DNA of 64,000 nucleotides from Phoronis australis (Eukaryota; Phoronida; Phoronidae): positions 292,710-356,709 of the forward strand of contig NMRA01000068.1 in assembly GCA_002633005.1 (NCBI GenBank). Direction: 5' to 3'. The position numbers and the translations under genes are program-made. The notes under the pieces are model-generated. The model saw only the letters and a program-made list of their open reading frames with translations. It had not been told where the DNA came from and did not search any database. Positions 59,201 to 64,000 of the stretch are shown here, piece after piece; the first letter of the stretch is position 1, and each line of letters begins with the position of its first letter.

Positions 59201-61095
59201 CGTCAGTAACTGCTTTGCCTGCAGTCTTCAAGTATAGGCTGTCTTGGCTCATGTACATATAACAGCCCCACCAAAATTCTTATCTTTAAAAAATAAATAC
59301 CCTTGAAGAATTAAGAGCTATTTGAATAGGAAAGCAACCCAGATACTCAGATAAATCTACAAGCAATTCAACACATTGAATAAGTAAGTCTCATTGAATG
59401 CCAAACTATTTTCCGCACTCTTAGTTTCAGCAACAACTTCCCGTATTTCCACGCAACACTTCTAATCCTGCTTCCCAATTTGAACAGGAGACGTCCAACA
59501 CTAATATATAATACCAAAAGGAGGCATTTTTTTAAAATGATCACAGGCATTTAATCTCTCAGTCTGTACTTCGACCTTCTTTGGTCATCTAAGGAGTGAC
59601 TAATTTGAATAAGTGTCTGACATGCCAACAGGAAGCTGCAGTTCTTGGATGTAACAAACGAAAGTTATCCCTACTTAGGGAAAGACGTTTTCTGACTTAC
59701 CTGATACAGCATTCCCTGAGTAAACCTTAAGATCACGAACAGAATGAAATCGTGGATGAAGAACAAACCGACTCCCACGGGAATGGGTGCAAGAAGAGTG
59801 AATAAAACAATTGGCCGTCGACCAAACCGGTCAGCCAGAGCACCAAAGAGCACACCTCCAATCATGACGCCGACAAAGTACACAGAAGAAGCGAGGTCCT
59901 TTAAATAACTCCAGTCGCACACCAAATTCCACTGGCAGAAAATAAATTTAATCCATCTAAACAAGACTGAAGACCAAGTCACAAACATATTTTTAGTTAC
60001 TGAATTAAAAATATAAATATTGCATTGGAGGTTTCTTTCCACAATCATAAAGCCAGAGTTCAAATATGGCTGAGAAAATCATATGTAAAAATATTCTCAA
60101 AAGAAAATGTGAGGTCTTCAAGTAAACAGGTGTTAAAAAGAAAGAGCATTTTCAACAGAAATTTCTTATAGTAAACCCCATGGTGCATATTCGGAAAAAT
60201 GGTATATCATTACTGTTCTAGTACTCCAAATCAAAGCACAGCATTTACTTGAAAACAGAGGGCGTATAAATGGAAAATGTGACAGCGAAATTAACATGGA
60301 ATGAGGACCAGTGAGTGTAGTTAAGAGAGTTTATTGTGAAAATGATACTATTTATTTTGCATATGAACCAAAAACATGCCAAAATAAAGCATGTCCTATA
60401 TTTACTTGCTGGCAGATACTCGAGATAATGAATGCAGTAATATGTGCAGCTGTAATAATGTGTTAACTGTCTTGCTCACTCAAAACCTTTTTTACAAAAA
60501 CAAAATCAAGGTCATGTCAACTGGATGTGGTTGACAAGAGCAGTATTGTCTTTGAAGTTTCGTTGAAATCACATGGCATGAAGCATTGTGAAAAATACCA
60601 AGCCGCAATATCGACGTGCGATGGACCCATACTAGGTAGAATGCAAAGCCTGTTATTCTTTTAAAGAAACTCTTAGAGAAGGAGTAAGAAATCTAATTGT
60701 TTGTAATTTTGCAATCGGCAAAAACTGCAGAACAAACATTATACAGCGCTAATGATACACACCTCTGTGACAACAGTTTTCTCCCCTGGTTCGATGTCGT
60801 ATTCATATCCCATAGGACAGGACACTGTCTCGTTAGATTTGGAAGAAAGATTCCAATACACGTGACAATGATCATACGTCAAGTTTCCACTAGCATCAGA
60901 CTTGTGAGGTAAGCTAATGTTTGATAGGAATGTTTCGTTGGGGACTGAACAACGATGAGGGGGCGTGACCCCATAGAAGGCCATGATAAGGTGACTGTGA
61001 TTGACAGGCAGCCAGTTGCAGATGAGGATAAAGAACATCAGCACATGGTAAACACCTGGGTCACCAACAAACTTGTACAGGTTGTCCACATTCAT
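47009..61095 (-). CDS. SLC22-family organic ion transporter, complete nine-exon gene
   Basis: SLC22 proteins are 12-span plasma-membrane transporters of the major facilitator superfamily that carry organic cations, anions or carnitine. Nine exons (61095-60763, 59931-59701, 58521-58325, 57459-57220, 52235-52101, 49781-49696, 49362-49242, 48532-48460, 47224-47009) join with consistent phases into 543 aa, a normal family length. Seen in order: TM1; a large extracellular loop with five N-glycosylation sequons (N53, N59, N71, N82, N88); WNLVCD (112-117); the MFS motif GALADRFGRR (141-150); the LPESPRWLL signature (256-264); GYYGL in TM7; TSELFPTVIRN (438-449); and LLLPETL near the end. The acidic C-tail follows. 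An acceptor-like TATTTCAG lies 2 bases before the ATG, so a 5' UTR exon is likely. Substrate and paralogue cannot be assigned. Confidence 0.93.
47225..48459. other. SLC22 intron 8
   Basis: No exon. About 76 bases at 48003-48078 resemble 36649-36726 in reverse orientation. Confidence 0.5.
48460..48532 (-). CDS. SLC22 exon 8
   Basis: After TCTGTTATAG it completes Arg and encodes NLGVGSCAFWTRFGGVMAPL then ILQA, with donor GTCAGT. This is the TM11 region, corresponding to the family RN-x-GLG and RIG-x-x-x-AP motifs. Length is 73 bp. Confidence 0.88.
49242..49362 (-). CDS. SLC22 exon 7
   Basis: After TGTGATTGCAG it encodes DGADIQMLSTVLALIGRFAV then ASCFCIMFLYTSELFPTVI, the TM9-TM10 region with the SLC22 TSELFPT motif. 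The final AG plus G of exon 8 gives Arg. Length is 121 bp. Confidence 0.9.
49696..49781 (-). CDS. SLC22 exon 6
   Basis: After TTGCTTGTAG it encodes (R)IGRSKPLTFYLLWGGTFC then IIAGCIPKET, the loop GR motif and TM8. The last base G joins CT of exon 7 to give Ala. Length is 86 bp. Confidence 0.88.
50676..50736. repeat. Near-perfect palindrome, 29-bp arms
   Basis: The left arm 50676-50704 starts GTGAACTCGCCCACAGCTGG, the loop is AAA, and the right arm 50708-50736 is its inverse with one C/T difference (a G-U pair in RNA). A third GCGAGTTCAC word follows near 50767. It could form a strong hairpin in DNA or in the pre-mRNA. Confidence 0.9.
51482..51542 (-). mobile_element. tRNA-like SINE fragment
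   Basis: Minus strand reads TGTGGCTCAGTGGTTTGAGC, close to a tRNA D arm and A box, then ACAATCGAGCATTGCAC as a weak B box. Not a functional tRNA. Confidence 0.4.
52101..52235 (-). CDS. SLC22 exon 5
   Basis: After CATTTTTAG it completes Trp and encodes LSMSLGYYGLTFSLTDLSGN then KYLNFFLGGVLELVAYLIVL and VILL. This is TM7-TM8 with the SLC22 YYGL motif. It ends AG before GTATTA. Length is 135 bp. Confidence 0.9.
53147..54232 (+). repeat. Interspersed repeat family R1, copy C (best preserved)
   Basis: The left end is AAGAGCAACGCGGAGCGTTG then AAATGCGCCCACA. The right end is a hairpin ATGCGTCCACATATAAATATGTGGGCGCAT in two halves. Thus ATGCGCCCACA and TGTGGGCGCAT are terminally inverted. Internal sub-units carry CCACTAGGTGGCGC (53862), CCACTAGGGGGCAC (54007) and CCACTAGGAGGCGC (53701). 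A 25-bp duplication lies at about 53518-53568, and a GGAC tetranucleotide expansion at 54150-54176. Non-coding. Confidence 0.85.
55370..56290 (+). repeat. Interspersed repeat family R1, copy D
   Basis: The same internal sub-units as copy C, including CCACTAGGAGGCGC (56074) and CCACTAGGGGGCAC (56218). It lacks clear ends. Same orientation as copies A to C. Confidence 0.75.
56838..56928. repeat. Long hairpin, ~40-bp arms
   Basis: GGGTGTTCCATCGAAACAGG, AACCCGGTGAAAACAGATA on the left faces its inverse (ATCTGTTTTACACCGGGATT, CCTGCTTCTATGAAACACCCC) on the right, with a few mismatches and a short loop near 56878-56885. Intronic; probably a small foldback element. Confidence 0.8.
57220..57459 (-). 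CDS. SLC22 exon 4
   Basis: After TTAAACAG it completes Trp and encodes ILPESPRWLLANQRLDEAKK, followed by the cytosolic loop, and ends VDLVRTPRLRRRSLVAFFLW(split). The PESPRWLL signature and the basic TPRLRRRS before TM7 are typical of SLC22. Donor GTAAGC. Length is 240 bp. Confidence 0.93.
58325..58521 (-). CDS. SLC22 exon 3
   Basis: After TTGTTTAG it encodes GLQSASYVLLIELMPSKFRT then TM5-TM6 (VCGTAGTIVWSFGVMWLSLV) to VLLVFQM plus TG, with donor GTATGG. The IE-x-x-P-x-x-x-R motif is the SLC22 equivalent before TM5. Length is 197 bp. Confidence 0.92.
58522..59700. other. SLC22 intron 2
   Basis: No exon recognised; short frames on both strands have no support. Confidence 0.5.
59701..59931 (-). 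CDS. SLC22 exon 2
   Basis: After TATTTTCTGCCAG it encodes WNLVCDWSYLKDLASSVYFV, then GVMIGGVLFGALADRFGRRP and TM3-TM4 to RFTQGMLYQ, with donor GTAAGT. It contains the MFS D-R-x-G-R-R motif. Phase 0 at both ends, 77 codons. Confidence 0.95.
60763..61095 (-). CDS. SLC22 exon 1 (first coding)
   Basis: From ATG at 61095 it encodes MNVDNLYKFVGDPGVYHVLM, TM1, and the extracellular loop with five NxS/T sequons and several cysteines, ending EKTVVTE before GTGTGT. The family has TVVTEWDLVC across this same junction, which fits exon 2 starting WNLVC. Confidence 0.92.
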
Positions 61096-62854
61096 TTCTG
61101 AAATATGAAATATTAATTAATAAATCAAATAAATGCTGGAATGCCATGCAGTTGCAGACGAATAAGAATATAAAATAGTAAAGAAAAGCGACGAGTGTCG
61201 GTACTAAAATATATTAAAATATTCCCCACCTTTTGAGCGATGCGCTCTTTGTCAAGGGTATGATTGATACAGACTGCCGAACTGACGGCTACAAATAAAA
61301 TCACACAGGTGACTACATGGTAGTATACAATAGACAGCATATTAATTAGGTCTAGTGACTACTTTAATTTGTAGACCTCGTACTTATCAATAAACTGAGG
61401 CACTACTTTCACTAATCCAGTCATTCTCATCACAACCCCATTCTTGAACTTTTTGTGTCATGCGACCCCAGTTGAAGCCCTATCATTATGAGTTTTTGGG
61501 TACATCCTTCCAATTTGAAGATCCGTCCTTGCCATTTCAGAACCAAGGCTGTCAGTTAACTCGCAATTTTCCAAACTTTGTGACGTGTTTTCAAAGGTCT
61601 AAACTTCTGAACATTGACAATGGTTACAGAGCTACCATTATTTTTGTCAGCAATTTACATGACCTAGTAATAGTTAACAAGTATCAACACTGAACTGAAC
61701 TAGAGTTTTAAATGACCAAATCACAAAAGTGGTCAAATAATGCAGTTCATTTACAAAAACTGAGAGGTTAACCTAACAAAGAAGAAGAGCAATAGGACTT
61801 GTAAGGGAAACACAAATTTTAGACAACTTAAGAAACAACAGACATGCCGAAAAAAAGTTTTTAAGCCATATTCAGAATGACAAGTCAACAAACACGTAAA
61901 GAGAAGCCACAATAGCCTCAATTCTAAAAGCATGAGGAGACATACAATAGCCTCCTTTATATACCATGTACCAATGCTATGTACATCTTGAAGATATAAC
62001 AACACAATGTAATCTCCAATGCCTACAATAAAACAGTATTCTAGGGAATTTACTTATGGTATGAATGGACACAGTGGAATCAAAGAGACCAGTGAGGCCA
62101 AGGCAGCAACTCATCAATTTTAACAAAATGCTCTACCTTTTGCTTACTAGGAAACATGCAACTCATCAATATCCACAATGAAGAACAGACTATTGCCTAG
62201 TAACACATTAACAGGCAGAGTATGGTTGGCTAAACACATTTCCAACATAATGGACTCTGAGTACAGAAACAACATGACGTTTTTGAAATAACCCACACAG
62301 TATTGATTTCGTAGGAACATCTCCAGTATCACTGATGTGATCTAATTACAATGAAATTCAGCTTACTTAGCTGATGTTTTGAACTTAGTCTCAAGTTTTC
62401 CTTACCATGATAGTCAAAACAGGTATTGTTGAGTAGTGTCTATCAAGTATTATTTTAGATGACCACCAAATATCTTCATTGCTGTTTAAGTGACCACAGT
62501 GTCGTACGTAAAAATGGCTATTCTCTTCTGACACTCCAGTTTTGTCCAACTTCAATCGCCCTGCATCCATTTCCGATTATTGGCGACGTGGATGGAAGAA
62601 TGCTTTATGGACTAGTGATTTGCTTGGTGTTGGGTTTATGTACTGTGAAGATGTCAACTGTAGGCCACTTGGGAGTTTTTGAGGTGGGAACTGAAACATT
62701 CTTGCAGTGGTGTTCTGTGAAGACAATTTATTTCGGCGAATGTTATAGCCGAAGAACATCAACGGCTGGTTTTTTGATCGACAATAGGCTCTGAAGCTTT
62801 TGATATATTGTCTATTTATGCTTACCTGACATTCTTGAAAGTAAAAGTCTGGTA
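61096..62854. other. Upstream region of the SLC22 gene
   Basis: Should contain the SLC22 5' UTR exon and promoter, which I could not locate. It includes the repeat at 61125-61345. No other gene was recognised. Confidence 0.4.
61125..61345 (-). mobile_element. Retroelement 3'-tail-like repeat, copy 2
   Basis: Matches 44885-45105 in order and orientation: CTTGACAAAGAGCGCATCGC, TCAAAAGGTGGGGAATATTT, then TAGTACCGACACTCGTCGCT. Both copies end at a TTTATTTGATTTATT-type tail. Confidence 0.5.
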
Positions 62855-63160
62855 GTAGGTGTTGAGAAAATATTATGAACCTAGAAATCTGAATATGACT
62901 GAGCGTTTCAAATTCTACAAGACTGAGCAAGCAGTTTCGGAGAACATAAATGACTTTATAGTTCCTTTGATAAAGCTGCCAATGAAGTTTGAATTTGGGG
63001 AATTCCTTGACGAAGCGCGGAGGGACAAGTTTGTGTGTGGTCTCCGCAGTGATGCAATGCAAAAAATTGCTAACTGAACCAAACGTAACTTTTCTGAAAG
63101 CTAGGGACGTGGTCCAAGCTGTTGAGGTGGTAAGTACAACAAACAAGACAGCTGCAAGAT
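62855..63160 (+). pseudogene. LTR-retrotransposon gag remnant
   Basis: A 72-aa frame (62859-63077) has the gag matrix/capsid-like pattern of Ty3/gypsy-type elements: KYYEPRNLNMTERFKF, then SENINDFIVPLIKLPM, then FGEFLDEARRDKFVCGLRSD. The similarity continues past a frame break near 63065 in another frame up to about 63150. No protease, polymerase or LTR is visible, so this is a fragment. The 240-aa minus-strand frame over the same DNA is antisense and not supported. Confidence 0.65.
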
Positions 63161-63249
63161 GAATTGTTCGAGGTGTGACGGTAATCACAGACAGGAAGAT
63201 TGTGTTATTATTGCAAGCATGTAGAGCACCTGGATAGAATGATTTCTTA

Positions 63250-63440
63250 AAAAAACAGGATAAGAGCAAGAGCAATGCGGAGCATTGAAATGCACCCACG
63301 AATGCACTACAAACGGTGTGCTTCTAAGGGTGTTTATTTGGAACACAGAAATGACCACTAAAAAGCACTTTTTCTATGATTCAGTAAATAAGATGGCACT
63401 TATGCAGTGCAAGATGTCTGCGTCTGAAACTTGAATGGAA
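63250..63440 (+). repeat. Repeat family R1, left-end fragment
   Basis: Starts with the family left end AAGAGCAATGCGGAGCATTG then AAATGCACCCACGAATGCAC and the GTGTGCTTCTAAGGGTGTTT word seen at 5395 and, diverged, at 53205. The rest of the element is missing. Confidence 0.7.
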
Positions 63441-64000
63441 TTCAGCAAAATGGGCAAGACCATTAAATATTGTTTATTCAACAGAAATCGTAAAGGTGTC
63501 GATCTTTGGTACACTGATGCTATACTATAGCATATTCAGTGTATGAGGCACTGGTTGCTGACTTAGAGAACTAATCACTGAACAACAGGCTTGTTATTCA
63601 TGGAAGGAAACTGGTTCTTTAATTAAGGGCCTGCCAATGTGACCTCAGATTGTATTTGGCGACCTGGGAAAAAATCCGAAGTCGCCACGAAGTTGTCATT
63701 GCAAGTATCTAAATCAGGCAAAAGTTCTGAAATTCGTTTCAAAGTTACATATATTTTTATGGGGAGAAATTGAAGACGTATACGTGCGTAACATTCTGAG
63801 AATGGCAAATAACACACCGTTTTTATTTTTTAGTTTATGATTTTGACAACAATTTTAGTGATCCCAGATTTTGTTTGGTGACCTGGGTTTTTCGCCAAGT
63901 CCCCAAATGCGACTTGGCGTCCAGCCATGCATCGGACACTGTATCGCTATTTTCTGAATCCTCTCGTCATGACGAAATAAATGAAAAATAATGAAAATGT
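63441..64000. other. No recognisable gene
   Basis: A word resembling TTGTATTTGGCGACCTGGG occurs at 63650 and again (TTGTTTGGTGACCTGGG) at 63873, so a diverged duplication of about 30 bases is present. No exon was seen. Confidence 0.4.

Noticed and set aside
62577-63299. 240-aa minus-strand ORF
   Set aside because: Opposite strand to the clear gag remnant; no similarity to known proteins and ends in an R1 repeat fragment.

Overview
This is a window of animal nuclear DNA, not a microbial one. The genes are split by GT-AG introns of several hundred to several thousand bases, AT-rich non-coding DNA dominates, and interspersed repeats (LINE, LTR-type gag, TTAA-flanked and hAT-like DNA elements, tRNA-like SINEs, minisatellites) fill most of the space. 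Protein similarity and repeat style suggest a marine invertebrate, perhaps a non-vertebrate deuterostome such as an echinoderm or hemichordate. The species cannot be fixed from sequence alone. There are three sites of undetermined bases: a 78-base N run at 1523-1600 and single Ns near 40445 and 42787, all in or beside G/C homopolymers.

Most of the track of possible reading frames is noise. Four genes can be supported. (1) An inositol monophosphatase (IMPA1-like) lies on the minus strand between 25702 and 7359; six coding exons were reconstructed with matching splice phases, but the exon for about 50 central residues was not found. (2) A complete four-exon nuclear transport factor 2 gene (NUTF2, 125 aa) lies on the plus strand at 28846-33016, head to head with IMPA1. 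(3) An intronless 426-aa coiled-coil protein of unknown function lies at 34985-36265 (+). (4) A complete nine-exon SLC22-family organic ion transporter (543 aa) lies on the minus strand at 61095-47009. These genes do not form an operon-like unit; the only likely regulatory coupling is a possible shared IMPA1/NUTF2 promoter region.

Layout: 1-7358 has no recognised gene but holds an (CA)n tract, the gap, a foldback, an hAT-like MITE and a copy of the main repeat family. 7359-25702 is IMPA1, with introns carrying a 48-bp minisatellite, a 5'-truncated LINE, 425-bp repeats, an 898-bp TTAA-flanked element and other repeats. 25703-33016 holds the IMPA1 upstream region and NUTF2. 34985-36265 is the coiled-coil gene, followed at 36804-37390 by a frame-broken unknown ORF on the minus strand. 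38-46 kb is repeat-rich with a long purine-skewed tract. 47009-61095 is the SLC22 gene. 61.1-64 kb has an LTR-retrotransposon gag remnant and repeats.

The most interesting signals are: a 29-bp minisatellite beside an IMPA1 exon whose unit contains a consensus 5' splice site, so decoy donors are lined up downstream of the real one; an interspersed repeat family whose copies carry CTCF-consensus-like motifs; two MITEs with perfect 5-bp target duplications; a near-perfect 29-bp-arm palindrome; and the frame-broken unknown ORF at 36.8-37.4 kb.
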